A DNA stretch of 64,000 nt from Frateuria soli (GCF_021117385.1 NZ_CP088252.1:1674001-1738000), one strand, 5' to 3'. Positions 30,161-38,661 are shown, numbered from the stretch's first letter. Program-made: numbers and translations. Notes: generated by a model not told the origin, from the sequence alone.

Positions 30161-30291
30161 TCAAGGATGGAGCCATTCGCAAGGATTCGCGCCCATTCGC
30201 CAAGTATCGCCAAGCCTTTGTACGCAAAGCCTATTGCGTTCGCCCTAGTTCGTAGCGTGCGTTTGCGATGCGCCCAGAGCCGCTGTACCGT

Positions 30292-30304
30292 TGGGTAACC
30301 AAAG
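30292..30304. promoter_or_regulatory. GGTAAC-type motif before integrase (left end)
   Basis: TGGGTAACCAAAG lies about 25 bases before the integrase ATG and is followed at 30,305-30,311 by a second TGGTAAC. The same motif occurs with one mismatch before alpA (32,432-32,444, TGGGTAACCGAAG) and in shorter form near the right end (40,180-40,191, TGGTAACAAAAG). The distribution suggests arm-type integrase or excisionase sites, or a shared operator. Confidence 0.45.
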
Positions 30305-30328
30305 TGGTAACGACGGTTTGGCGGAGAC

Positions 30329-31564
30329 ATGACGAGAACGCGAAACAAGCTCACCGCGCTGAAGGTACGGTCTCTCAAGGCGCCTGGCCGCTACAGTGAC
30401 GGAGGCAACCTCTATCTGTTCATATCGAAGCATGGCGCGCGCTCCTGGGTGTTCCGATACACCGACCGGCTGACAGGTGCGGTCAGGGATAAGGGGTTGG
30501 GTCCGGCGGCAGATATCACCTTGGAACGCGCGCGCGAACGTGCGACGGCCTGCCGGCTTCAACTACTCGAAGGGGGCGACCCAATCGACGCTGCCCGCGA
30601 GCGCCGGCAGAAGGAACGCGTCGAGCACGCCAGGCGCGTTTCCTTCGGTCAATGTTGCGAGCAGTACATCGAAGCGCACCGCGTGGGCTGGCGCAACGCC
30701 AAGCACGCGGAACAGTGGGGCGCCACCTTACGCACGTATTGCGCCCTGTTGTGGCCGCTCGATGTTGCGGCGATCGATACTGGGCTGGTCATGCGGTGCC
30801 TTGAGCCGATCTGGAAGGAAAAGACCGAAACTGCCAGCCGCCTGCGCGGCCGCATTGAATCGGTGCTGGCGTGGGCCACCGTGCGCAAGTTCCGACAGGG
30901 CGAGAACCCCGCGCGCTGGCGTCATCACCTAGACCAATTGCTGCCCAAGCGCTCGAAGGTCCAGAAGGTAGAGCACCGGCCCGCCCTGCCCTATGCCGAA
31001 GCAGCCACGTTCATGGCCGAACTTCGTGCGCGGCAGGGATTGGCCGCCCGTGCACTCGAACTGCAGATTCTTACTGCCACCCGCCCGGGAGAAGCGGCTG
31101 GCGCACTGTGGGACGAATTTGACCTAGATGCCGCCATTTGGACGATCCCCGGCGAGAGGATGAAGGCTGGCAAGGAACACCGTGTGCCGCTGTCGCCCGC
31201 TGCGCTGGCGCTACTACGCACGCTGCCGCGCGTCAGCGCTGCGGTATTCCCCGGCCCGCGAGGGAAGCCGATCACCACCGCGGCAGGCATGGGACTGCTG
31301 AAGGAAATGCACCCCGGCGTAACCGCACACGGTTTCCGCTCGACCTTCCGCGACTGGGCCGCCGAGTGCACGGCCCATCCCCGCGAGGTGATCGAGGCCG
31401 CCATGGCGCATCGGCTCAAGGATGCTGCTGAGGCGGCCTATCAACGCGGGGATCTGTTGCGCCGGCGCGCGCATCTAATGGACGACTGGGGGAGCTACTG
31501 CCAGGAAGGTGCCCACGTGAAGCATTCACAGCGCACGAAAGAAGCTCAGGAGCTAGGGCTATGA
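30329..31564 (+). CDS. int: Tyrosine-type site-specific integrase
   Basis: A 411-residue P4-type phage integrase. The N-terminal DUF4102 arm-binding domain has LTALKVRSLKAPGRYSDGG and LYLFISKHGARSWVFRY; the C-terminal catalytic domain has Arg in TATRPGEAAG, the HGFRSTFRDWA box, His in AMAHRLKD and the nucleophile Tyr in EAAYQRGDLL. It should catalyse integration at, and excision from, tRNA-Ser. GGCGGAG precedes the ATG. It is the first gene of the island, at the end away from the tRNA, and its stop overlaps the next gene by ATGA. Confidence 0.96.
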   Translation: MTRTRNKLTALKVRSLKAPGRYSDGGNLYLFISKHGARSWVFRYTDRLTGAVRDKGLGPAADITLERARERATACRLQLLEGGDPIDAARERRQKERVEHARRVSFGQCCEQYIEAHRVGWRNAKHAEQWGATLRTYCALLWPLDVAAIDTGLVMRCLEPIWKEKTETASRLRGRIESVLAWATVRKFRQGENPARWRHHLDQLLPKRSKVQKVEHRPALPYAEAATFMAELRARQGLAARALELQILTATRPGEAAGALWDEFDLDAAIWTIPGERMKAGKEHRVPLSPAALALLRTLPRVSAAVFPGPRGKPITTAAGMGLLKEMHPGVTAHGFRSTFRDWAAECTAHPREVIEAAMAHRLKDAAEAAYQRGDLLRRRAHLMDDWGSYCQEGAHVKHSQRTKEAQELGL

Positions 31565-32361
31565 GCGTCGGCCGGCCGCGCGTGTTTGCTTCGCGCATCA
31601 TCGGCGGGGCGGGATCGGCATTCCTGACCCGTGAAGCGCACCGTGCGACGTGGGGGCACGTCCGCACTCTCTACGGGGACGACCCGCCCGAGGGCATCAT
31701 GGATGCTGTGTCCGCTGCCGTGGCGCGCTATCTGGCCGACGAGGCGGCGCTTGGGAGCGATGCATCATGGGGCTTGGCCGAAGTGGTCAATGATGCGCGC
31801 GCCATCGCCAAGCTGTGCCGCGACTTGGCTGCGGAAGTGCCCGCCGCTGTTGAGCGGCTCACCGAAAATGCCCGCGTGCCGTCGCGTACCGACGAGCGCT
31901 TAGTCTCGCTTGCAGACCGCACGGGAAAGGCCGTGCGCCTTCATTTCCCTTCCGAGCTTGCCGGCGTGGAAGTGGATGCTTTGTTGGAGCGCGTGCGGCC
32001 GCTGCTGTCGCGCCCGATGTTGTGGCCGCAAGCGCCAACCTTCCCTGACGACCTGCGCAGACTGGCTGACCTTTGCGAGGCGTGGGTGGTCACGGCGGCG
32101 AGAGCCGAGCAGGAGGCAGGCAGGGCGCGCACAAAGCGGCCGCTGGTGGCACGCCAATGGCTGATTCGTGCGCTGCAGGATGTTCTGGTGCGATGGCCAC
32201 CGCCCCCGCCACACAACTACCCGGCCGCGGGCGAGGGCTTCATTTGCGACGTGCTCGAGGTCGCTGGCGCGCCCGTGCCTAGAAAGCTGGAATCGGATCG
32301 CGCCGCAGACAAGGACGCGGACATAGCGGGCCGCATCAAGGCGCTTCTGAAAGGCCGCTAA
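31561..32361 (+). CDS. Island hypothetical protein, 266 residues
   Basis: No family recognised. The protein is soluble and mainly helical. Its N-terminus is basic (VGRPRVFASR). A central part carries TDERLVSLADRTGKAVRLHFPSEL-like sequence split over residues 101-125. The C-terminus has a proline run (WPPPPPHNYPAAGEGF) and a charged end. It overlaps the integrase stop by four bases and is preceded by AGGAG within the integrase gene, so it is translated from the same message. Position next to int suggests a role in island control or excision, but nothing in the sequence proves this. Confidence 0.75.
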   Translation: MSVGRPRVFASRIIGGAGSAFLTREAHRATWGHVRTLYGDDPPEGIMDAVSAAVARYLADEAALGSDASWGLAEVVNDARAIAKLCRDLAAEVPAAVERLTENARVPSRTDERLVSLADRTGKAVRLHFPSELAGVEVDALLERVRPLLSRPMLWPQAPTFPDDLRRLADLCEAWVVTAARAEQEAGRARTKRPLVARQWLIRALQDVLVRWPPPPPHNYPAAGEGFICDVLEVAGAPVPRKLESDRAADKDADIAGRIKALLKGR

Positions 32362-32431
32362 GCGTTGGGGCGCAAGGGCTGGCGAATTAACGCCGGGATA
32401 GTCGGAGCGGCCCGCAGGGCCGTGTGAAAAA

Positions 32432-32444
32432 TGGGTAACCGAAG
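32432..32444. promoter_or_regulatory. GGTAAC-type motif before alpA
   Basis: TGGGTAACCGAAG is 35 bases before the alpA start and matches 12 of 13 bases of the site before the integrase. It lies in a 117-base spacer between the 266-residue gene and alpA, the only long spacer in the left half of the island, so an internal promoter or operator is likely here. Confidence 0.45.
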
Positions 32445-32478
32445 CCGCGGGCAGTCCGCAGGCATTCGGGAGAACCCC

Positions 32479-32688
32479 ATGCAATCCGCAAAGCTCGCTG
32501 TCGCAGAGCCGGCCTTTCTTCCACTGGTCGAAGCGTGCCGCCAGCACGGTATCGGCAGGACCAAAGCGTTCGAGCTGGCCGCCGCCGGCACGCTGGAAAC
32601 CTTCACGATCGGCAGCCGCCGCTATGTCCGGCTTGACTCCCTTCGAGCACTGCCCGAGCGCCTGAAGGCGGAAGGGGGTGCGCAATGA
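32479..32688 (+). CDS. AlpA/excisionase-like helix-turn-helix protein
   Basis: A 69-residue protein with a winged-helix DNA-binding fold. FLPLVEACRQHGIGRTKAFE forms the helix-turn-helix and LETFTIGSRRYVRLDSL the wing. This matches AlpA/MerR-like excisionases of P4-type satellites, which activate integrase or excision functions. The ATG at 32,479 has GGGAG six bases upstream; a longer frame starting 48 bases earlier lacks one. It overlaps the next gene by ATGA and heads a run of coupled genes. Confidence 0.85.
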   Translation: MQSAKLAVAEPAFLPLVEACRQHGIGRTKAFELAAAGTLETFTIGSRRYVRLDSLRALPERLKAEGGAQ

Positions 32689-32963
32689 TCAAGCACCCCG
32701 ACCTGACGTCGCTCCACAACGCGGCCGACTACGCCGCCACGCTGGCGTTCGCACATATCCCTGCCGACCGCTTGCTGGCCGTCGTGCCGTCGATCCGCCT
32801 GGAACTGATCGCGCTGCGACTTGGGGCGCGAGCCGATGCGCTCGAGCTGCTACGCCTGGTCGACGGGTTGCTGGCAGACGAGAAGGCCAGCGCGGAAGCG
32901 CGCGCCGCCTTCCAGCGCCTGCGCCGGGATGCCACCGCTTTGGCCGTATGGGTGACGCCATGA
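32685..32963 (+). CDS. Island hypothetical protein, 92 residues
   Basis: A small Ala/Leu-rich helical protein with alternating charged residues (LRLGARADALELLRLVDGLL). No family or motif is recognised and no signal peptide is present. The start codon overlaps the alpA stop by four bases and its stop overlaps the next start by four bases, so translation is coupled on both sides. This coupling is the main support for it being real. Confidence 0.7.
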   Translation: MIKHPDLTSLHNAADYAATLAFAHIPADRLLAVVPSIRLELIALRLGARADALELLRLVDGLLADEKASAEARAAFQRLRRDATALAVWVTP

Positions 32964-33439
32964 CGCCGCATCTTTCGTTTGCTGAGGCTTCGGCACTGGT
33001 CTGTCGCAACGCTGGACGCGTCGAGATGCCGGAGCCGTGGCTGCTGCTTGCCGCCCATGCGCTGCAGTCCCTGCACGCAGAGCCGCTAGCCGATTCCACG
33101 GGCGAGCTTGCCAAGGTGTGGGCGGCGCCAGCATTTGGCGGCCGCGATCCCGACGACCTGCTGGCCGAAACGCTCGACGTTTTGGACGCGGCGCAGCTGC
33201 GGCGAAATGACCTGATCAAGCCGCACGCGGAAACCATCCGCCGAGAGCTGCCGCGGATCGTCTGCGGTGCCGTGGACATTCAGTCGCCCGAGGCTGGGCC
33301 GGAGACGGCCGAAGCGCTCGCGCGCTGCCTGTATCGGGCCGAACGTGCGTGTGCAGCCATCCAAGCCTTGCTTGAAGGGCTTGGGCCGGTTTTGCCCCCC
33401 GCGGTCCTGCCGCCGTCGAAGTACGGGAACCTGCCATGA
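32960..33439 (+). CDS. Island hypothetical protein, 159 residues
   Basis: A soluble helical protein that starts MTPHLSFAEASALV and contains two short helical repeats rich in Ala, Leu and Glu, with a Pro-rich C-terminus (GPVLPPAVLPPSKYG). No family recognised. Its ATG overlaps the upstream stop and its stop overlaps the next ATG (both ATGA). A much longer in-frame opening exists upstream but would run through the previous gene. Confidence 0.7.
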   Translation: MTPHLSFAEASALVCRNAGRVEMPEPWLLLAAHALQSLHAEPLADSTGELAKVWAAPAFGGRDPDDLLAETLDVLDAAQLRRNDLIKPHAETIRRELPRIVCGAVDIQSPEAGPETAEALARCLYRAERACAAIQALLEGLGPVLPPAVLPPSKYGNLP

Positions 33440-33630
33440 CCGCCGCCGACCTCGCAAAGCAGGCCGCCGATACCGCGCGTGCCATCCGGACCAACACCGC
33501 CGGCTGGACGCACTACCTACCGCCGATCGATGCCGTCCAGGGGGTTCAGCGCCTGACTACGGAACTCGCCCGTTCCCTGGCCGCGCTGGCTGCACAAAAA
33601 GGAGCTCTCTCCGATGAACTCGAAGACTGA
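33436..33630 (+). CDS. Island small hypothetical protein, 64 residues
   Basis: A short helical protein (MTAADLAKQAADTARAI at its start, ending ALSDELED). It has no recognisable domain. It is ATGA-coupled to the upstream gene and its last 17 bases overlap the primase gene. Its place directly before the primase suggests a replication-accessory role, which is inference only. Confidence 0.6.
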   Translation: MTAADLAKQAADTARAIRTNTAGWTHYLPPIDAVQGVQRLTTELARSLAALAAQKGALSDELED

Positions 33631-35719
33631 GCCGGCGATGGCCGAGGCGGCGGCTGCGCTCGCTGCGGCGGGGTGGCGGGTATTCCCGCTAAAGCCTGCG
33701 ACCAAACTGCCGGCGATCAAGGCATGGCCCACCCTCGCTACCAGTGATGCGGCGACGGTGGCGGCCTGGTGGGGTCAGTGGCCGGGTGCCGGCATCGGTA
33801 TTGCCACGGGTCGAGGCGTGGCGGTCCTGGACGTGGATTGCAAAGACGGCGCGCGCGGCTTCGAATCATTGGCCGCACTCGAAAATGCGCACGGACCGCT
33901 GCCGCCGACACTCACCGTCGAAACCCCGAGCGGGGGCCAGCACTATTACTTCGCGGCGGAAGGGCTGCGCACATCGGCCGGCCAACTTGCGGCAGGGCTC
34001 GACGTCCGCGGTGAAGGCGGTTTCGTGGTTGCGCCACCCACGGCGCTGGCCGATGGTCGCGCGTATCGGTGGGCGCATGTCACCACGACGGCGCCGGCTC
34101 CCGCGTGGATCGCCGCAGCGGCCGCGCGCGCGTCCATCGAACCGCTGCCCGCAGCTATTCCTGCCGAGGCCATGCCGGAACTCGTAGCCGACCTTCGCAG
34201 CGCGCTCGACGCCATCCCCGCAGACAACCGCACGGACTGGATTGCGGTAGGCGCCGCGTTGCGGCCGCTGGATGGCGTGGGGCGGGATCTGTGGATCACC
34301 TGGAGCGCCACTAGTTCGAAACACAATCCCGAGGCCGATCCTGACGTGTGGGAGACGATCGGCCACGACTCGACCGGCCCGGCCGCTGTGTTCGCCCGCG
34401 CGCAGCGGCACGGCTGGCAGAACCCACAAGCGTTGCGCAGGCTGGCTGAGGTGTTCAAAGGTGCTCCGGCCGTGCCTGGCTCGGCGCTACGGCCCGTGCC
34501 GATCGGAGACGTGATGACGGCGACCGTGCCGCCACCGCGCTTTATCGTCCATCCGCTTATCCCCGCCGGCCACTTGACCCTGTTCGGCTCGCACGGTGGC
34601 AGCGGCAAGTCCATCCTTGCCCTCACCATCGGCGCGCACGTCGCCGCGGGCCAGCCTTGGGCAGGTTTCGCCGTGGAGCGCCGGCCGGTTCTCTACGTCA
34701 GTCTGGAGGACGCCGGCCCGATCGCGCGGTACAGACTGCGCAAGGTCATCGAGGCATACGGCTTGGACGCGGCGGCCGTCACTGGCGGCCTTCGCATCCT
34801 GGACGGTGCGGAAGGTTCCGGAGCGCTGATGTCCGAAAACGCCGCGTTCGGAGTGCGCCAACTCGTCGAGACGGCCACGCTCGCAGAACTGCGGGCGGCG
34901 GTAGGCGATGCCGGCCTGATCGTCGTGGACAATGCCAGCGACGCGTACGACGGGCCGGAGAATGACCGGCGGCAAGTGCGGGCCTTTATCCGCGCGCTTG
35001 CGTCCCTGGGCCGCCAGAACGGCGCGGGCGTGCTGCTCTTGGCCCATATCGACAAAGCGGCCGCGCGCTTCGGTTCAAACGGGAACAGCTATAGCGGTTC
35101 CAGCGCTTGGCACAATAGCTCCAGGTCTCGGCTCTCGCTTGTAGACGAACGCCACGGGAAGGAACTGCGGCAAGAGAAGTTGAACCTCGGCAAGGCCGCG
35201 GCGCCTGTTCGTCTCGCATGGACGGATCACGGCGTGCTGGTGCCGATCACCGGGGATGCGGGGGCGAGTGAAGCGCAAGGCGAGACGGACGCCCTGGCCG
35301 TCCTGGCGGCGATCGAGGCGGCGGCCCGTGACGGGGTGAGCGTGCCGACGTCGCGCACCGGGCCGGCGACCGCACAACGGGTGCTCGAAAACTTGCCGGA
35401 CCTCCCCGCCCATCTTCGGGGCGCACGCGGCAGGGAGGATTTCTGGAATGCCGTTACCGATCTGCAGCGTTCCGGGCGAATCGCGGTCGAAAATTTCTGG
35501 GACGCCAAAAGACACGCCAAAGAAAGATTCACTGTCGCATCGCAGGTTTCGCAGGTTTCGCAGGTTTCGCAGGTTCCCGTAGCTAGCGAACAAGCTGCGA
35601 ACCGGGAAGCCTGCATCGCAGGTTTCGCAGGTTCCCTGCGCGGGGGTGTGGGGGTAATAGGTGCGAAGGAGAACATGCGAGCCGACGTTGCGACGGACGT
35701 CATGGAGTCCCTTCCATGA
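33614..35719 (+). CDS. Bifunctional primase-polymerase / RepA-like helicase
   Basis: A 701-residue replication protein. Residues 8-175 are a Prim-Pol domain with AVLDVDCKDGARG (catalytic DxD), PSGGQHYYF and RGEGGFVVAPPT. A PriCT-like linker follows at about 195-270, then a RecA-type ATPase (AAA_25/RepA) with Walker A GSHGGSGKS near residue 325 and Walker B-like LIVVDNASD. The C-terminus contains a run of VSQ repeats encoded by tandem CGCAGGTTT units. AAGGAG lies eight bases before the ATG. It would start and unwind island DNA during satellite replication. Confidence 0.93.
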   Translation: MNSKTEPAMAEAAAALAAAGWRVFPLKPATKLPAIKAWPTLATSDAATVAAWWGQWPGAGIGIATGRGVAVLDVDCKDGARGFESLAALENAHGPLPPTLTVETPSGGQHYYFAAEGLRTSAGQLAAGLDVRGEGGFVVAPPTALADGRAYRWAHVTTTAPAPAWIAAAAARASIEPLPAAIPAEAMPELVADLRSALDAIPADNRTDWIAVGAALRPLDGVGRDLWITWSATSSKHNPEADPDVWETIGHDSTGPAAVFARAQRHGWQNPQALRRLAEVFKGAPAVPGSALRPVPIGDVMTATVPPPRFIVHPLIPAGHLTLFGSHGGSGKSILALTIGAHVAAGQPWAGFAVERRPVLYVSLEDAGPIARYRLRKVIEAYGLDAAAVTGGLRILDGAEGSGALMSENAAFGVRQLVETATLAELRAAVGDAGLIVVDNASDAYDGPENDRRQVRAFIRALASLGRQNGAGVLLLAHIDKAAARFGSNGNSYSGSSAWHNSSRSRLSLVDERHGKELRQEKLNLGKAAAPVRLAWTDHGVLVPITGDAGASEAQGETDALAVLAAIEAAARDGVSVPTSRTGPATAQRVLENLPDLPAHLRGARGREDFWNAVTDLQRSGRIAVENFWDAKRHAKERFTVASQVSQVSQVSQVPVASEQAANREACIAGFAGSLRGGVGVIGAKENMRADVATDVMESLP
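35541..35634. repeat. 9-bp tandem repeat CGCAGGTTT in 3' part of primase gene
   Basis: Four head-to-tail units CGCAGGTTT (last ending TTC) occupy 35,541-35,576, and a further one and a half units occur at 35,617-35,634. In frame they encode repeated Val-Ser-Gln. The regular spacing resembles iterons that bind a replication initiator; the location in the initiator gene supports this, but a protein-level repeat is equally possible. Confidence 0.6.
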
Positions 35720-36009
35720 CTTCGCAGAAATTCCGCACCGTCGAAATTTCGGATTCTGAGGCCGTCCAAAAGTGTCTGGAAATTTTGGAGGCCGCCGCGC
35801 GCGTTTCCAATTTTTCCATTACGCCCGACGGTCGCGTCTCGGAAAGTGACGCCGCCGCCTTGCTCGGCGTCGCGCCGCTCACGCTGCGGAATTGGCGGCT
35901 CGCGACCGCGGCCATCCCCTGGCACCGAATCGGAGGGCCGGCGGGCCGCGTGACCTATCGGCTTGCTGACCTGGCCGCGCATATCGAGGCGGCCCGCGAA
36001 AGTCGCTAA
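35716..36009 (+). CDS. Island HTH protein, 97 residues
   Basis: The C-terminal half has a helix-turn-helix-like segment (AAALLGVAPLTLRNWRLATA) followed by a wing (RIGGPAGRVTYRLADLA). This is typical of AlpA/excisionase or small phage DNA-binding proteins. The N-terminal half, ISDSEAVQKCLEILEAAARV, is helical and may dimerise. The ATG overlaps the primase stop by four bases. It is likely a regulator of the structural genes that follow; target unknown. Confidence 0.75.
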   Translation: MTSQKFRTVEISDSEAVQKCLEILEAAARVSNFSITPDGRVSESDAAALLGVAPLTLRNWRLATAAIPWHRIGGPAGRVTYRLADLAAHIEAARESR

Positions 36010-36010
36010 C

Positions 36011-36040
36011 CGAACCGTACCGAACCGTACCGAATCGTAC
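36011..36040. repeat. Three 10-bp direct repeats CGAACCGTAC
   Basis: Units lie at 36,011-36,020, 36,021-36,030 and 36,031-36,040 (third unit CGAATCGTAC). They start at the last base after the HTH gene stop and lie about 90 bases before the prohead protease start. Ten-base spacing places each unit on the same helix face, as for cooperative binding of a regulator or initiator. Confidence 0.6.
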
Positions 36041-36130
36041 CTAAGCAAACTCGACGGCTCGCCGCGCGCGCGCGACGCTGCCACCGCCGCGCAACTGCTG
36101 CGCGTCGCTTTCGTTCGGGATGAACCGACC

Positions 36131-36799
36131 ATGCAAAACCTGTCCCTGAAACTCGCCGCTGATCCGTCTGCCGCAGGCACTTTCACCGGCCTGGCCAGCA
36201 CGCCGGACCTAGACCGCTCCCGCGACGTGATCCCGCCGAGCGCCTGGGCTGCCACGCTGGACGCCTGGGCCGCGCGCGGCGGTCGCATCCCGCTGCTGTA
36301 CCTGCACGACCAGCGCGAGCCTGTCGGCGCGATCACCAGCGCGCGCGCCACCGCTCACGGCCTGGAGGTTGAGGGCGCCATCGCGGTGAACACGCCGACC
36401 GGCGCCATTGTTTACGAGCTTGCCAAGCTGGGCAGCCTGTCCCTGTCCATCGGCTTCGTTGTGCCGGAAGGCGGCGCCGTGCGTGATCCGCGTACTGGCG
36501 TCCGCACGATCCACGTGGTCGACCTGTACGAGATTTCCCTGGTCCCCGTCGCGGATAACCCCGCCGCGGTTGTCCAGTCAGTAAAGCAGTTCCGCGAGTG
36601 CGCCAGCATCCGCGAGTTCGAGGCCGCAGCGCGAGAGGCGCTGGGGCTGTCCGCACGTCAAGCAAAGACCCTAGCCGCCGTTGGCTGGCCAGCCCTGCGC
36701 CGGGATGGCGCCGAGCCGCGTCGAGAAGATGCGCCGCCATCTGCTGCCCCTACCGGCCCGAGCAACGTCGAGATCCGGCGCGCGCTGGGCCTGTCCTAA
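36131..36799 (+). CDS. HK97-family prohead protease
   Basis: A 222-residue phage maturation protease (peptidase family S78). It has DRSRDVIPPSAW, the conserved LYLHDQREPVGAI with the catalytic His, the LSLSIGFV strand with the catalytic Ser, and YEISLVPVADNPAA. These enzymes cleave the N-terminal scaffold region of the major capsid protein during head assembly. No ribosome site is strong. It precedes the capsid gene by 22 bases, the usual order in HK97-like modules. Confidence 0.92.
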   Translation: MQNLSLKLAADPSAAGTFTGLASTPDLDRSRDVIPPSAWAATLDAWAARGGRIPLLYLHDQREPVGAITSARATAHGLEVEGAIAVNTPTGAIVYELAKLGSLSLSIGFVVPEGGAVRDPRTGVRTIHVVDLYEISLVPVADNPAAVVQSVKQFRECASIREFEAAAREALGLSARQAKTLAAVGWPALRRDGAEPRREDAPPSAAPTGPSNVEIRRALGLS

Positions 36800-36821
36800 A
36801 ACCCCATTCGAGGAACACCCC

Positions 36822-37982
36822 ATGAGCGAAGTCGTCACCGCCGCGCTGCGCGAGCACGCGGAAAAAATCGAACAGAAGGCCGCGGCTGACCGCGCCGAAA
36901 TCAAGAAGCTGCAGGACGAGCGCGCAGAGATGCAGACGCGCCTGGAGGGCCTGGAGCAGGAGTTCGCAGGCGTGAAGGCGCACACGGGCCGTGGCAGCTC
37001 CCTGCTGGACGCCGGCCCGTCGCCGGTCGCTGAGTTCCTGAAGTCCCCGCAGCTTCAGGCCATGCGCGATGGCGCTCCGACCACGGGCCGCCTCACCTTG
37101 AAGTCTGGCGGCCTGAAGGTGCTGACCAAGGCCATCAGTAACACCGGCGTGGGCCAAGCTGGGGACAATGCCTACAACGTTCAACCGAATCGCTGGGATG
37201 GGCTCGGCAATAATCCGCAGCGGCGTCTCTCGCTGTTCGACGTGCTCCCGAGCATCCCTGTCAGCACGGGCACCTTCGAGTACATGCAACTCAACGGCTA
37301 CTCGAACGCGGCCGCGACGCAGGCGAAGGAAGGCGACGCGAAGGCGCAGGCCGGCGTGCCGACCACCGTGCAGACGGCGAACATCGCCACCATTGCCCAC
37401 TATGTCCGGGCCTCGCAACAGGTGCTCGACGACGCGCCGGCGCTGTCGCTGCAGCTCACCAACTTGCTCACCTATGGCGTGCTCGCCAAGGGCGAGGATG
37501 AGCTCATCAACGGCCCCGGTACTGCTGGCCGCATCAAGGGCCTCGTGACGCAGGCGACCGCCTATGCGGCCACCGCGACCACTGCGGCGGACATGATCGG
37601 GCAGGCCATCACCGAGCTACAGGCGAACGGCTGGACGCCTTCGGTCGTGGTGCTCAATCCGGCCGACTGGTTCGCGATCACGAGCGCGAAGAACACCGGC
37701 AATGGTGCCTACAGCATGGGCTCGCCCCGAGACCCGGCGCCGCCCTCGCTGTGGTCCGTTCCGGTCATCACGAGCGCATCGCTGGCGGCTGGCACCGCGC
37801 TGGTGCTGGACGCCTCGCAGGCGGCCTTGCTGGACCGTCAGGAGGTCGTTGTGGCGTCGAGCCGTGAGGATGGCTCCAACTTCACGACGAACATGGTGAC
37901 GATCTTGGGTGAGGGGCGGCTGGGCCTGGCGGTGTTCTCGCCGGGCGCGGTGCTGTCCGTCGACCTGACCCCGACCACGTAA
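36822..37982 (+). CDS. HK97-fold major capsid protein
   Basis: A 386-residue capsid protein. The first 50 residues are a coiled-coil delta/scaffold domain (AEIKKLQDERAEMQTRLEGL), to be removed by the upstream protease. The rest has HK97-fold features: TKAISNTG, SLFDVLPSIPVSTGTFEYM, the VRASQQVLDDAPALS helix, an E-loop-like GEDELINGPGTAGRIKGL, and the C-terminal VPVITSASLAAGTALV and GRLGLAVFSPGAV strands. AGGAA precedes the ATG by seven bases. A terminator follows, so the structural operon probably ends here. Confidence 0.94.
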   Translation: MSEVVTAALREHAEKIEQKAAADRAEIKKLQDERAEMQTRLEGLEQEFAGVKAHTGRGSSLLDAGPSPVAEFLKSPQLQAMRDGAPTTGRLTLKSGGLKVLTKAISNTGVGQAGDNAYNVQPNRWDGLGNNPQRRLSLFDVLPSIPVSTGTFEYMQLNGYSNAAATQAKEGDAKAQAGVPTTVQTANIATIAHYVRASQQVLDDAPALSLQLTNLLTYGVLAKGEDELINGPGTAGRIKGLVTQATAYAATATTAADMIGQAITELQANGWTPSVVVLNPADWFAITSAKNTGNGAYSMGSPRDPAPPSLWSVPVITSASLAAGTALVLDASQAALLDRQEVVVASSREDGSNFTTNMVTILGEGRLGLAVFSPGAVLSVDLTPTT

Positions 37983-38123
37983 CGCGAACAGCGTAAGGGA
38001 TGCGGCCTGGGCAACTGGGCCGCCGTCGTCCAGCCGGCGGTGATGACGACTCAAGAAACAACACCGGCAGCCGTGCAACGTGCTAGCCCGAGGGCGCTCC
38101 GTCCACTGAGGCACGGCAACACC

Positions 38124-38164
38124 AGCCCCCGCGTTCGGATCATCACCGGGCCGGGGGCTTTTTC
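38124..38164 (+). terminator. Rho-independent terminator after capsid gene
   Basis: AGCCCCC at 38,124-38,130 pairs with GGGGGCT at 38,153-38,159 and is followed by TTTTT. The loop of 22 bases is longer than usual. It lies in a 298-base spacer between the capsid and small-terminase-like genes, in which no other feature is seen. Confidence 0.7.
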
Positions 38165-38280
38165 ATGGCACCACTGGCTACCCCCCGGGTAGGGCGGGTT
38201 CAAAGTTCGGCGTCGAGGCATCGATGACCGCGGCGGCAGCCAAACTTTCACGTCCGCAGTTCAGAATTTTGGAGGCAGCT

Positions 38281-38661
38281 ATGCCCGCGCACCGCAAACC
38301 GACCAACGTCCTGGAGCTTACTGGCGCATTTCGAAAAGACCCGCAGCGGCGCCGCGTCGATCCAGCCACGAACAAGCCGATCGGACGGCCACCGAAGCCC
38401 GAATCCTTGACGTTCGAGCAGGCGTGGCGCTACATCGTGAGGTGTGCACCGCGTGACGTGCTGCGCGATGACAGGGACCGGCTATGGGTGGAAGTGGCGG
38501 CGCATCTGCTTGTGCAGTTCCGAGCCGACCCGGCTGCGATGCATCCGGCCAAGCTGTCCCGCCTGACCACCATGCTCGCTGCCCTGGGCATGTCACCGGC
38601 CGATGCGTCGCGGGTGAGCGCTACCCCGCGAAAAGTCACTAATCCGTTTGACGGCTTCTAG
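38281..38661 (+). CDS. Small terminase subunit-like protein
   Basis: A 126-residue protein with a basic proline-rich start (MPAHRKPTNVLELTGAF, then PIGRPPKP) and a helical C-terminus (KLSRLTTMLAALGMSPADAS). This resembles P27-type small terminase subunits, which bind phage DNA and start packaging. The start at 38,281 has GGAGG five bases before it; a longer in-frame opening from 38,224 lacks one. Satellites often carry only this terminase subunit so that a helper phage's large subunit packages their genome. Its 3' end overlaps the opposing small cargo gene by 23 bases. Confidence 0.7.
   Translation: MPAHRKPTNVLELTGAFRKDPQRRRVDPATNKPIGRPPKPESLTFEQAWRYIVRCAPRDVLRDDRDRLWVEVAAHLLVQFRADPAAMHPAKLSRLTTMLAALGMSPADASRVSATPRKVTNPFDGF

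Noticed and set aside
35541-35634. Possible CRISPR array from regularly spaced repeats
   Set aside because: Units are 9 bases, head to tail without spacers, and lie inside a coding gene; no cas genes are present anywhere in the window.
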